64,000 nt of DNA from Diphasiastrum complanatum (Eukaryota; Streptophyta; Lycopodiopsida; Lycopodiales; Lycopodiaceae): assembly GCA_029204225.1 (NCBI GenBank), contig CM055097.1:64986540-65050539 (forward strand), written 5' to 3'. The notes under the pieces are model-generated. The model had not been told where the DNA came from. It saw only the letters and a list, made by a program, of their open reading frames with translations, and did no database searches. Below, one piece after another: positions 22,849 through 34,173 of this stretch (position 1 is its first letter; each line of letters starts with the position of its first letter). The position numbers and the translations under genes were made by a program.

Positions 22849-22952
22849 GTAAAGGATTGATGCGACATTTTACTACTTGGCATATTAGTGCTTGTTGCTA
22901 AGTGGATTCAGTAGTAATAAATGAGTAGCAATATGTCGCATCAATCTTTTAC
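22849..22952. mobile_element. Short foldback MITE-like hairpin (104 bp)
   Basis: The left arm (GTAAAGGATTGATGCGACAT) and the reverse complement of the right arm (GTAAAAGATTGATGCGACAT) match at 19 of 20 positions, and pairing continues weakly inward around a small loop. Size and structure fit a miniature inverted-repeat element. The duplicated target is not clear (possibly TA-type). Confidence 0.65.
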
Positions 22953-24000
22953 AAATAGAGAGTGAGAAGTGAATTTTATATCACCATATTACAAAGTAAG
23001 GCACCATTGAATTTTATCATTTTTTGGTTTATGGGACACTTCTTTGTCTTTTTATGTGTGTAATCTCCTTTCGAGACTAAAAATTTCATGAGCTATAACA
23101 TAATTCAAATTTTTTGAGAGATGCCCATATTGCTAGTATGCTTACCATGATGCTTTCAGTACTCATAATCTTTATTATAAGTTCTGTAAAAGTTGGAACT
23201 AAAATGGTCCCAAGAGTTTGAAATTTGAACCATCAATGAAGGTGAATGTTTAACTACTTATATCTAAAAGAGTTACAATTTGCGTCAAATATGATCACAG
23301 AAGAACATACACAGATAAACACTCAGAAAACACTCTCCAAGCTCCACATAGCAAAACTGTCTTTCAAAAACTAAAACACTACACATAGTAACTTTTTTTT
23401 TGTGGCAACCCATGGCTCATGCACTGGTGGGATGCGTGTCCTGTCGACTGCTTTGTCACCAGTGCAACTGGTCCTAATCGGCTAACTAGACCCACAATAC
23501 AGAAACACAACGAGTCTACTTTTATTTTAACTCTCTCCTTAATAGTAGACTCTACATTTCATCCACATTTATACATGGCATCAAAGTTAGCAAAATTTAA
23601 GTACATAAAGCTTTGATCTAAACTTATCAGACTTTTCTCTAATGAGTGACTTAGTAAAAATACTAGCTACTACAATGAACAACCTTTACTCACTACAATA
23701 TTTTTGAAGATTTTCGACCCTATTTTTGAATCTTCTCTAAAGAATTTTTTTAAAAAAAAAAATTGCATATACGTCGGTATGTCATGTGTGCCTTGATAAC
23801 AGAACCTTGATAATTGCATCAGTTCCTAAGGCATCCCTAGAAATTTTTTGTTGTTGTTTATGTTAAAATCCTGTTAGGATCTAGTGCAATATGCAGATCA
23901 CATCAATCAATCACCATAGACACTCCTCACAAGCTCTCAAAGATGGCACAACAAAAGCTTAACTGTATTAGCAAGAGATTTTTTTTATCTATTTGGAAAC
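22953..24000. other. Intergenic DNA, no gene
   Basis: Nothing recognised. Positions around 23419-23465 contain the inverted pair GCACTGGTG / CACCAGTGC. At 23686 a CACTACA word followed by TTTCGACC is a very weak candidate for a degenerate CACTA end. Confidence 0.4.
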
Positions 24001-24957
24001 TCATATCTATTCTATCATGCAGATTTATATCCACCAAATATAAAGGAATGGGAGCCCACACAATCACTTGCAGTTATATTGGATGTCACACATTCAGATG
24101 TAGAAAAATTGTAGTATAAAGGCCGATCTTCAAAAGAACTTGCCGATAGTGGAATCTATTTTTATGACTCACTTTACATTCTAGATACGCATGGAAGATT
24201 TGGAAATCTTGAGGCCCTTCCACTTCCAAGCTTGGATAGTGAAGAATGGATTACTCCTGACAACATTGTTTCAGAATCATTTCGATGCAAGCCCTTTACT
24301 GATGAAAATAAGTATTGGGTCCAAAAATGTCCGATTAAGTTGGTTTATTTCTCTGAATGTATTTGTTTATGCTTTTCGATTGCAAATGTGCATAGAACAC
24401 CGACACTATTTATTTGTAAGGATTTGTCAGATGATACATTGTCAGAACTTATATACAAAGGTTGGGACCATAAATCAAACGGAGAAATAGATTGCCGAAT
24501 AAAAAAAAGACTCCATTTGCTTTCGATATCAAATTGAAAGACAAACATTGAGCCTTAATTTTCACTATCAAAGATGAAAAAAGAGTGGTACGACATGGAT
24601 ACCATTAGATCAAGACATGGAGCAAGATGGACACAGTACTAAAAAGCAAATTGACATTACTTACAATGACGAACTCATTACTACTATTGAAGTTGAAGAA
24701 GACTGGAGCCTTCACTATATCCGAACAGAGCTTTTCTTATTACAATATGAGCTTCTTGAATACTTTAGGTTCATTGTTCATGAGAAACTGGTAAGTTTTT
24801 TAATATTTAATTTTATTTGATGCAATAATTTGTAAGCAATACAAAGTTATGTTTTATGTAGTATTTAATAAAACATTTTTTCTTTTGCAGATACAGAAAA
24901 GACAAGAACAATTTACAAAATGCAAAGATCTATGTATGATGAGCAAGGTGATAGAAG
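24001..24957 (+). pseudogene. Decayed, unrecognised coding segment cut by copia element 3
   Basis: Coding-like plus-strand sequence is spread over shifting frames. One stretch (24232-24537) reads DENKYWVQKCPIKLVYFSE and later KDLSDDTLSELIYKGWD; another (24617-24795) reads ITYNDELITTIEVEEDW. A plausible intron runs from GTAAGT at about 24790 to TTTTGCAG before 24890. At least two frame changes and a stop are needed to link the pieces, so I treat it as broken. It ends where copia element 3 begins (24958). The family is not recognised. Confidence 0.45.
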
Positions 24958-24977
24958 TGTTGGATTTATTCCCTCTA

Positions 24978-25783
24978 TGTTAGCAATTGTACTAACACAG
25001 AGAAAATAAAAAAATAATAATAAAACTCCATGGCATGTGTTTTGTAAGACCACGTATGAGTATCTGTCAATAAACTTCAAGCCATGGCATGTGTTTTGTA
25101 AGTCCATGAGTAGAAGCTTAAATAATAATAAAATAGCTTAAACTTAAATTTAGAACTTAGACTTAGGAAACTTAAGATTAAAAATATTTTATCTTAAGTT
25201 TTCCTAAGTTAAGAAATTTGAAGTTCTAAATCCTAAGTTAGAAGTTCTTGAAAGGCTAGAAACAGATTAGTCCCATAAGTTAGTAGACACTTATGGAAGA
25301 ACCTCCTTGCCATAAAAGGAGAGGTATTTGCATTGTAACCTACACTTTTGAGATTAAGCTATCTTGCTCTCTATTTTGGAGAATTATCATTCTATGTCAT
25401 TTGTGTTCCCTTTGGAAAGGTGCATAGCTTGAGGGAAGGTGCTCGGGCCTCCTCTTGCCTCCTTTTCATCGGTTTATTGTGGCATGTTCTTTAGTGCTTA
25501 TTTGCTTAATATTAACCGCAATATCATTTTATTACCCTTTGGGTGTTAATCACCTTGCTAGTTGGGTAAGCCTTAGCAAGGGTTTGTATTATGTCACCTT
25601 AGATAGTTTCATTTCCGTTTTGAGCACTAGTTGGATAAGCCTTAGTGCTTCTGTCATTACTTCTTATTTTCGCATTTCTGTTTGAAACTTGGTAGAAACT
25701 TAAAAAGTGGACGAATCTCTACCTCTCTATACTACACCCGTAAGTAGATCTAGCCACCGCACACACTAAAAATACTTCCAACA
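24978..25783 (+). repeat. 5' LTR of the gypsy element
   Basis: 806 bp from TGTTAGCAATTG to ACTTCCAACA. Inside, a CCATGGCATGTGTTTTGTAAG unit of just over 20 bp occurs twice about 60 bp apart, and CTAAGTT/AACTTAG words make a local foldback near 25140-25230. Confidence 0.92.
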
Positions 25784-25784
25784 T

Positions 25785-25798
25785 TGGCATCGTTGCCG
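25785..25798 (+). other. Primer binding site of the gypsy element (tRNA-Asp-like, degenerate)
   Basis: TGGCATCGTTGCCG lies one base after the LTR. It resembles the TGGCGCCGTTGCC-type site used by some plant gypsy groups and attributed to tRNA-Asp, with one substitution. Confidence 0.65.
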
Positions 25799-26635
25799 CT
25801 TTTTAAGTATTTTTTACCTAGCTTCTTCTCCTCTTTCTTTTGTTTTTGCTTTCGTGTTGTATATTTGCTTGTGTGCTTGTCTCTATCTACCAACAAACAG
25901 CACGCGTCATCTCTCCAGGTCCTACACGAGCTGCGGAGCAACTTCTCAAACCGGAGGGAAGCAACAAAAGAGTCAACTTGGGCATTTTCTTCGAAAGAAG
26001 TGACCCAAGTGACCTTTTTCACAACCAAAAAGGTATATTAGAATTCACCAGCCTATCTGCAATCCTAACAGACTCTGATCTTTCATATCACCTCCGCGAA
26101 TTCTGACCACGGTCAAATTTTGAGAAAACAGCCTGATATACTGTCAAAATCTCTTATTTCTCACCCAAATCTTTGTCCTAGAATTCGCCGGCTTCACTGA
26201 GGCTAGATCTCATCAAGATCAGTCCTCCAGTAGCTCCGCGAATTCTATCTCACAGATTTTTCTTGTTTAATGTTAGAAAATCACATTTTTTTTTTCCATA
26301 TTCCCTATCTGCCAGTCAAAACTCTCTATTAGAATTCATCATCTAGCCTAAGAATTCGTTCTCAAAGAGCACGATTTTGCTGTCCTACCCGCGAATTCTG
26401 AAACTGAAATTTTTTCCCAGAAAATCTACAAAAATCGCTATTCTGACATTTAGAAATCTTTTTCAGAATTCGCGAGTATTACGGTTAGTTTTATCTGCCT
26501 CTCCACGATTTGTCAGCCTGTCCACAAATTCTATCACCACCAGAAAGACCAGGTTTTATCCTACACTATCCATTCTGCAAGCAAACTGCCCTTTTTGCCA
26601 AGTATAGTCTTGCCCTACTCATCTGTATTCTGCAT
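25799..26635 (+). other. Gypsy 5' leader with repeated GAATTCGC-like words
   Basis: Untranslated leader of about 840 bp without a gene. It repeats words such as CGCGAATTC, AGAATTCGC and CGAATTCT many times. Similar words recur at about 31195-31560, between integrase and the extra 3' frame. Confidence 0.6.
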
Positions 26636-27980
26636 CATGTCTCGTGACTGTGCTAAATCTTCTAATCCGACTCCTCCACGAATAGAATGAAGAATTCCAC
26701 GTATCGATGCACCAAAGTACGATGGCGAATCTGACCTAGTCCAATTTCTCCAAGACTTTGATAATGCATGCCGTTTTTATGGAGATACCTCTGAAACTGA
26801 AAAGCTTCCCCTATTTCTCATGGTACTTTATGGCACCGCCAAGGAGTGATATCTGAATCTCGAAGCTCCTGATCTTGCTTCTTGGACCACCCCCAAGGAC
26901 GCTCTCATCAAGCGTTCAAACCATCCAAAATGACTCAGAGCCCGTTCATTCAAAATACTCATATCAAGATGTGTCGCAACGAGTCTGTTCGAAACTACAT
27001 TAAGCATTTTAAATGTCTCAAAGTAGAATGTGTTGATGAAAATGTCACTGAACGAATGACCATAAAACTATTTTTTTTGGATTGCCTAAAAACATCCGTT
27101 GTGAACTCAAACCAGTTGACCTTTATGAACTACTTAAAGATGTGATGACCGATGCTATCCGTGAAGAAGACGAAGGTTCCAACGATGACTTTGACCATCG
27201 TGAAAAGAAATCTAAGAACCCGGACCGTCCTAATCACCCGAAGTCTGATAATATTGCTTAGCCTTTTGAACTTCTACATCAAATGGAAACTTGGCAAAAA
27301 GCTCAAGAATCTCATATGGATAAACTCACTACCGATTTCCAAACCGCCATGAAATAGATTGCTGAGAAATCCTTTCCAGCAAGGGAAAATGTCTGGTGTC
27401 CAATCTGCTCACAACATCACACTGCTAATGAATGCCCTCAACTACGAAGTCATTTTCCAGCAGCCACCAGACCCACCATTTATCGAGCTTACCGCCCTTA
27501 CCGGCCACAACAACCTGTGCCACGACTAGGGGTTTACCAACCATGACCACCTGCATCAAATCAATACCCATCCCCATGTCAACAGTTTGTTGTTAACCAA
27601 CCTGGCCCACAAAACACTGTCCATTATCTTGATCCGAATACTATTGATTCGGCCACCTACTATGTGGAAGACAATACTCAACCGCAATACTCTACTGAAA
27701 CGATTGTTTATTATACCTATGATTCTAATGCTCAACCGGTGGATCCCAATGCCCAAGCTTACAATCCAAACCAAGCTGTCTTTGTCGCACATCAACTACC
27801 CGTAATATGAGGATGCTTTATCTGTGCAGGTAAACATCCTAGTATTCGCTACCCAGATAAACTCCGCTTTCCTTCAGCTTGTGAAAACTGTGGTATTGAA
27901 CATCACGTGAAGGACTGCCCATCCCGATCTAGGCCAGCCACTCCTGTCTGTTCAATGCAAGTAGAAACCTTACCAATCGA
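26636..27980 (+). pseudogene. Gypsy gag, multiply stopped
   Basis: Starts near an ATG at 26638. It includes a retrotransposon-gag-like stretch (DAPKYDGESDLVQFLQDF, then LVLYGTAKE/stop/YLNLEAPDL) and later cysteine-rich pieces (CPICSQHHTANECP; CENCGIEHHVKDCP) that resemble zinc knuckles. More than five in-frame stops and at least two frameshifts break it. The acidic and proline/glutamine-rich middle is usual for such gags. Confidence 0.75.
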
Positions 27981-27992
27981 AACACATCCTAC

Positions 27993-29657
27993 TTGGGTCT
28001 TGACTCGGGCATAAACCCAATGCCAAGCCCCTACACTTGCACCCAACCGGGTGACCACACCATTGTTCGGGAAGTTTATGAGATTGCCTCTAGCCCTACA
28101 CCAGTCCCCGAAAAAGCACCATCTTGGCAAGATAAAGGCAAGGCCCCCTTCGAATCTCCAGCCCATGATGTTTCTGCATACTTTAAGGACTATATGATCG
28201 AGGATGTCACAATCAGATTACCCCAAGCTCAACGTGAGCCCACTGGTAATTCACCCTACGAAGGCCCTGCACAAACCCTAGCCCTTTCCCTGAGTGAGCC
28301 AAATGAAACCAACAAATATCTTGTCCATGTCGGAGCTCATCTCAATCGTGAACAACGAAGACGGCTTGAAAAGCTCCTGCGAAAATATCGACATATCTTT
28401 GTCTGGACCTATAAAGACATGAAAGGTGTCTCACCCCAAGTAGCTGTGCATCGTATCTTGCTTAAACCGGGTGCGAGGCCCAGTGCGAGTCATCCATACA
28501 GATGCAATCCCATCTATAAGGCCAAGATCAAAGAAGAATTACAACGCCTCTTAGATGCGGGATTTATCTATGAAATTGAGCATACTGAGTGGGTCTCCCC
28601 AAATGTCATCGTCCCCAAGAAAAATGGAAAACTCCGAACCTGTGTCGATTTTAAGAAACTTAACGCCGTCACTGAACGTGATCATTTTCCATTACCTTTC
28701 GAAGCATCCATCTTAGAAAATCTAGCAGGAGATGAGGCTTACTCCTTCTTAGATGGCTTTAGCAGATATAATATGATCCAAATCGCTGAAGAAGATCAAC
28801 ACAAAACCGCCTTTGCCACAGAATAGCGAACCTTCTGCTGAAAAGTCATGCCTTTTGGTCTCTGCAATGCTCCTAGCACCTTCCAACGTGTTATGCAAGC
28901 GGCCTTTTCTCAGCTGATGGGCGATACCTTAGAAGTTTACTTGGACGATTTAGGAGCACAATCCGAAGAAATACCTCATCTGTCTGTGCTCGAAATTTTT
29001 TTTATCCAATGTCAACACTTCGGTATCTCTCTTAATAATGAAAAATGCCAGATTTGGATAACCCATGGTATTGTGTTAGGACATATTATCTCACAAAATG
29101 GCATTGACACTGACCCTGAAAAGATCCTCATCATTCAAAATCTACCGGAACCGCATACGATACGTGAAGTTTACTCCTTCCTTGGCCACGCCAACTACTA
29201 TCGGTGCTTTATTTTCGATTTTGCTAACAAAGCACATTTAATCTACAAAGTAGTTGTAGTTCCCAAATGGACGGATGAACAACGCGTCGCCTTTAATCAA
29301 CTCAAAGAAGCCCTTACCAATGCACCCATCCTCCGAGCTCCTGATTATTCTAAAGAATTCCATGTGCATACCGATGCATCCAAGTATGCCATTGGAGCAG
29401 TACTCACCCAACTAGGAGAATTCAAAAAGCACTACCCAATTCGTTTTCTTAGTCGACAATTGATACCTGTCGAAGTCAATCATACCACTACCGAACGCGA
29501 AGCCTTGGCAATGGTATATGCGGTTCAAAAGTTTTGCCATTATCTTCTAGAAAAAGTCTTTGCGTTCTTCATTGATCATCAAGCACTATTGTATCTCATT
29601 AACAAGACCTGCACCATCGGCCGTATTACTAGATGGATCCTATTATTGAGAATTTGA
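27993..29657 (+). pseudogene. Gypsy reverse transcriptase and RNase H, broken
   Basis: The first stretch (27993-28826) carries WVSPNVIVPKKNGKLRTCVD and YSFLDGFSRYNMIQIAEEDQ. A stop at 28824-28826 and a second stop soon after separate it from MPFGLCNAPSTFQRVMQAAF, EVYLDD (the polymerase YxDD box), SFLGHANYYR and the RNase H block VHTDASKYAIGAVLTQ...ALLYLINK. It is closest in style to the OTA-type plant gypsy groups (Athila-like MPFGLCNAP). The last frame ends early at 29657. Confidence 0.85.
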
Positions 29658-31013
29658 GTTTAGGATCGTGGTTCGTAAGGGAGTTCAGCATTTTTTAGCA
29701 GACCATCTATCCTGAATCCCTAACCTTCATACCCCTGATCAAGGCATCAACGATGATTCACCATATGCAATCTTTTTTCAAGTTGACTCTACACCTGTAT
29801 GGGCTAAGGAAATTACCGAAAATTTAACTTCAGGGCAGATGGATCCTTCCTTCTCTAAACCTGAACAACGTGCGTTGGTCCTCAAAACTAAATCTTATAT
29901 GTTAATTGCAGGACAACTCTACAAGCAAGGGTTAGATGGAATTATCTGACGATGTCTTACTGAAGGAGAAATACCCTCTATAATTTCCCTCACTCATGAA
30001 GGTATTGGTGCCGGCCATTTCTCTTCTGAAACAACTGCTAAGAAAATACTCTTAGCTGGTGGCCAACACTCTTCAAGGATACGCACAATTCCATAAAGCT
30101 TGTGATGTCTTCCCCCGCACAAAACGCTTTCAAAAAATAGACTACATGCCTTTACACCCCGTAACCACTGATCAAGCTTTTCAGAAATGGGGAATTGATT
30201 ATGTCGGACCTATTAGTTTTGCTGCTCGACACAACAATCTTGTTACATCATAGTAGCTATGGACTACTGCACCAAATGGGCCGAAGCAAGAGCTGTTCGC
30301 AATGCTGACGCTCGTTCTACTGCCAAATTTCTCTATGAACAGGTTATAGTTCGGTTCGGATGTCCTCTAGAGCTTATCAGTGATAGGGGTACACATTTTC
30401 TTAACTCTATCATAGTATATCTTCTTTCCAAATTTTTTGTGGTACATCGCAAAAGTTTCCTATACTATCCACGCTGCAATGGCCAAGCAGAATCCACCAA
30501 TAAAATCCTATGTGGAATTCTCACCAAAACTGTCGAATCCAGCCGATCTAATTGGGAACTCAAACTCCTTGCTGCTCTCTGGGCTTATCACACCAGCCCT
30601 ACAGGCTTAACCCCTTTCCAGATTACATATGGCCAAGAAGCCATTATGCCTATAACATTGAGCTCGATACTCCTCAGAATCTAGCAAATAGGTTATTCCA
30701 TCTGGAGCAACTCTATGAAACACGACGAATCAGCATCCATGCTCAACAAGTCCACAAACGACGACAAAAAGCATGGCATGATCGATCATTGAAACTTAGA
30801 GATTTTCAAAGGAGATAAGGTCTTGCTATACTAGGCCAAAGCCTTCAAAGGCAAACTAAAATTTTCTAGCCAAGGACCTTACATCATTAGAAAAATCTTT
30901 GCCTCTGGATATGTCCAACTCCAAACCCTTCAAGGCGATATCCTTGACACTGTGGTCAATGGGAGTCGATTGAGAAAGTACAACGAACCATGTTTTTATC
31001 TTGATATGTATTA
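29658..31013 (+). pseudogene. Gypsy integrase, broken
   Basis: The zinc-finger region has HEGIGAGHFS, then ACDVFPRTK, where the second Cys of the usual CxxC appears replaced by Phe. The catalytic core is split over two frames: WGIDYVGP, LISDRGTHF and NGQAESTNK give the D, D and E positions. A C-terminal stretch about 30830-31013 (LKFSSQGPYIIRKIF ... NGSRLRKYN) matches the usual end of plant gypsy integrases. Stops and frameshifts occur between all blocks. Confidence 0.8.
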
Positions 31014-31683
31014 GCTGTTTTCTTTCCTACTGTATTTTCCTCCTTTTTATTGTCTGCATGCCATTTTGACAACATTTTTGCTGAGCTTTCTTGTTTTGCC
31101 CATCAAGATACTATCAAATCAGGTATACCAACAGTCTTCTCTAAGAAAACCACAAAAGTCATTAGTTTCAGACGCAATTTTTTCACAACATCTCAAATAG
31201 AATTCGCCTGAACCCTTTTTCACAGAGAACGATTCATTTTTTGCCTCTGCAAATTCTTTCTCAGACAAAAAAATGTCTAAAAATAGAAAAATGTAGTTTT
31301 CTTCATCAGATATCCATTCTTCAAATTCGCAGACAATTTGTTGGAGCTCAAATTGATCGTCACGATTTCTCTATCATCTCCGTGAATTCTGATCAGATAC
31401 ATTTTTGCACTATCAAACGTTTTCTCTCTTTTGGCAATAAAAAATCACTTACAAGAATTCGCGGGCCCCCAGAACGTTGCCTCAAAATTTGCAACCATCA
31501 TTACCAAATCGTGGACACAAAGGACAATTTTTGGGTGAAGTTGCGAATTCCTGCCCAAAAAAGTCTATATATAGGCCTCCACCAGCCCTCCGTGAGTTCA
31601 TTTTAGATTGCTGCTCTCGAGTTCATGCCAATTTTTTTTCAAAATTTTCAAAATTCTCAGAGTAATCTAAACTCACTGCTACC
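31014..31683 (+). other. Gypsy spacer between integrase and the extra 3' frame
   Basis: No gene. It contains repeated GAATTCGC-like words similar to the 5' leader, for example around 31195-31260 and 31440-31560, and a TATATATAGG word near 31568 that might act as a promoter for the downstream frame. Confidence 0.4.
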
Positions 31684-33344
31684 ATGGCTTCCCGTGATTC
31701 CTCACTGAGCTTGCATCGCTGTAAATCCCCTCGTCCTTATTCAGGGGATATAATCATGATCTATCTTAAGAATTACGCCGAGCAGCTCACACTGGCCAAG
31801 GATATCCTCGCCAACCTTGGATTTGATCTAACACTTTTCCGGGACCAGCAGAGTGAGAGCCTCATCTGAGCAGCCTACTCGACCTATTCGGATGAGTTCC
31901 AAACTTTCCAGATTACATCCAAGAGTGGCAGCTATTCTATTATCAACATCTCTCCTAGGGATCTTCAGAGTGTCGGCTTTCCTAATCTCGGAGAGACAAT
32001 CCATGGAAAGGGCACCAGGTATGATGCCAAGTACTTCACAAAGTTTCTGACAGACGACGACAAAACCATTGCCCAAACCAACGATGGGATCGCTATCCGC
32101 CTCATTACGGATCTCCATCTACGAGCCGCCTAAGAGATCCTCGTCACCATGGTCGTAGTACATACCACCAAGATGGATCGCATCTCACCGAGCGATCTCT
32201 TTTCTCTGACCCTCACCATGGACGACCCCACTCAAAATTATAAGTGGGATGAGAAGGTAGCGGAGAAGCTGTGCGGAGCTTTGAAAGCCCGCAAATCAAC
32301 TACCAAATGTGGGTATCTCCTCCACATGTTGGTCACCAAACAATTGTGATCTAGGGCGGCTGCTGCCATCAAGGAGCTGGATGATGTTTATCCAAGCACA
32401 AAAGAACGAGCCACCCTCCAATCGACAGCAAAACTAGTCTCACCAGCCCCACCTACTAAGAAGCAGAAAGGGAAGGTGGTCAGCACAGAAGCCGATGTCC
32501 CGCATGACATTCTATCCAGCAACATCGGGGTGGAATATGCTGAATCCGGAGGGAGTCTTAAACCATCTCAGGTCCCAAAGGAGGTCCTCGAGCAGCAGGT
32601 GGCCTTACTTCACCAGGCCCAACAACGTCGACAAGCAGTAGCAGGCAGCTCCGGATCGGCAAGCACTTCCGGCTTTGATCCTATGGACGTGATTCCGTCC
32701 ACACAGACAATTCCCTCTCCATCGCTTGCTCTCACACTCCCACCACCACCCCCACCATTTACTGCCTCCTCCACACCCTCACTAACTCTCCACACGGGCT
32801 TCACTTCCACACTTCCACAAAAGCCCTCCCCTGTACAAATCTCCACCCTACTTGACTCCACAGTCAACGTAGGTGATTTTGCATTACAATTACTAACTGC
32901 ATTACATAAACCATTGTCACCACTAACCCAATCCCACACTCTCCGCCACGTAGTATCTCCCCAACCCTCAATCCACAATCACCTCCACCTGTCTTTCATA
33001 CACCTCCGTCTAGTCCTGTTCCTGATTTTCTACCATTTAACCTCATGTCGTATCCTAACTACACATGCACCCTCTCTGACATTGGTCCTTGGGAGCAGCT
33101 ATCCCTTACAACCCAAAAAGCGGTATGGTTGGTGAATGAGCTCCAATACAATATATTCGGCACCCTAGGAGGACAGTATACTATGCGGCAATTCGACGAT
33201 GGTGCTATGGCGAACCTTCAGAAAGATCAAGCAAGGCTAGAGGAGGAAAACGTCCCGACAACAACACTCTCGTCTCCAAGAAGCCCAAAAGATCCAGGAC
33301 AAAAAGGCGTCGATTGGTGTGGGACCACCAATCCAGTAAGGAGG
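31684..33344 (+). pseudogene. Extra 3' reading frame of the gypsy element, unknown function
   Basis: From the ATG at 31684 one frame runs to 33135 interrupted by only three stops (31867, 32130, 32347). It encodes a hydrophilic protein of about 480 codons starting MASRDSSLSLHRCKSPRPYS. The N-terminal half looks globular, with GTRYDAKYFTKFLTDDDKT and YKWDEKVAEKLCGALKARKS. A basic patch PPTKKQKGKVV follows, then a glutamine-rich helix (LEQQVALLHQAQQRR) and a long proline/serine/threonine-rich tail. No signal peptide or clear membrane segment is seen in the first 400 codons, so an envelope protein is unlikely. Some plant gypsy groups carry such additional frames of unclear role. I cannot name the family. 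Confidence 0.6.
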
Positions 33345-33351
33345 GGGATAA

Positions 33352-34173
33352 TGCTAGCAACTGTGCTAACACAGAGAAAATAAAAAAATAATAATAAAAC
33401 TCCATGGCATGTGTTTTGTAAGGCCACGTATGAGTATCTGTCAATAAACTTCAAGCCATGGCATGTGTTTTGTAAGTCCATGAGTAGAAGCTTAAATAAT
33501 AATAAAATAGCTTAAACTTAGATTTAGAACTTAGACTTAGGAAACTTAAGATTAGAACTATTTTATCTTAAGTTTTCCTAAGTTAAGAACTTTGAAGTTC
33601 TAAATCCTAAGTTAGAAGTTCTTGAAAGGCTAGAAACGGATTAGTCCCATAAGTTAGTAGACACTTATGGAAGACCCTCCTTGCCATAAAAGGAGAGGTA
33701 TTTGCATTGTAACCAGCACTTTTGAGATTAAGCTATCTTGCTCTCTATTTTGGAGAATTATCATTCTATGTCATTTGTGTTCCCTTTGGAAAGGTGCATA
33801 GCTTGAGGGAAGGTGCTCGGGCCTCCTCTTGCCTCCTTTTCATCGGTTTATTGTGGCATGTTCTTTAGTGCTTATTTGCTTAATATTAGCCGCGATATCA
33901 TTTTATTACCCTTTGGGTGTTAAGTAGAATTTAGATTAATCACCTTGCTAATTGGGTAAGCCTTAGCAAGGGTTTGTATTCTGTCACCTTAGATAGTTTC
34001 ATTTCCGTTTTGAGCACTAGTTGGGTAAGCCTTAGTGCTTTCGTCATTACTTCTTATTTTCACATTTCTGTTTGAAACTTGGTAGAAATTTAAAAAGTGG
34101 ACGAAGCTCTACATCCCTATACTACACCCGTAAGTAGATCTAGCCACCGCACATACTAGAAATACTTCCAACA
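33352..34173 (+). repeat. 3' LTR of the gypsy element
   Basis: 822 bp, colinear with the left LTR apart from about 26 substitutions and a 16-bp insertion (TAGAATTTAGATTAAG-like) near 33925. It is preceded by the purine tract AAGGAGGGGGATAA (about 33338-33351). Confidence 0.92.

Larger units (their letters stand above)
24978..34173 (+). mobile_element. Ty3/gypsy element nested in the left LTR of copia 3
   Basis: A 9196-bp element with TG...CA LTRs (806 and 822 bp) and a perfect target duplication CTCTA (24973-24977, 34174-34178). The order is LTR, tRNA-Asp-like primer site, gag, reverse transcriptase, RNase H, integrase, an extra 3' frame, purine tract, LTR. Integrase lies after RNase H, which defines Ty3/gypsy. 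Every coding region carries stops or frameshifts. The LTRs differ at about 26 sites plus one 16-bp indel by eye (around 3 per cent). Confidence 0.93.

Noticed and set aside
23686-23800. Possible second CACTA terminus (CACTACA followed by TTTCGACC)
   Set aside because: Only seven terminal bases match, and no subterminal array follows.
32610-32978. Minus-strand 122-codon frame in the gypsy 3' region
   Set aside because: Antisense to the Pro/Ser/Thr-rich tail; low complexity.
31684-33344. Reading the extra gypsy frame as an envelope gene
   Set aside because: Position fits, but there is no signal peptide, no clear transmembrane segment in the main part and no furin-like or coiled-coil fusion layout.
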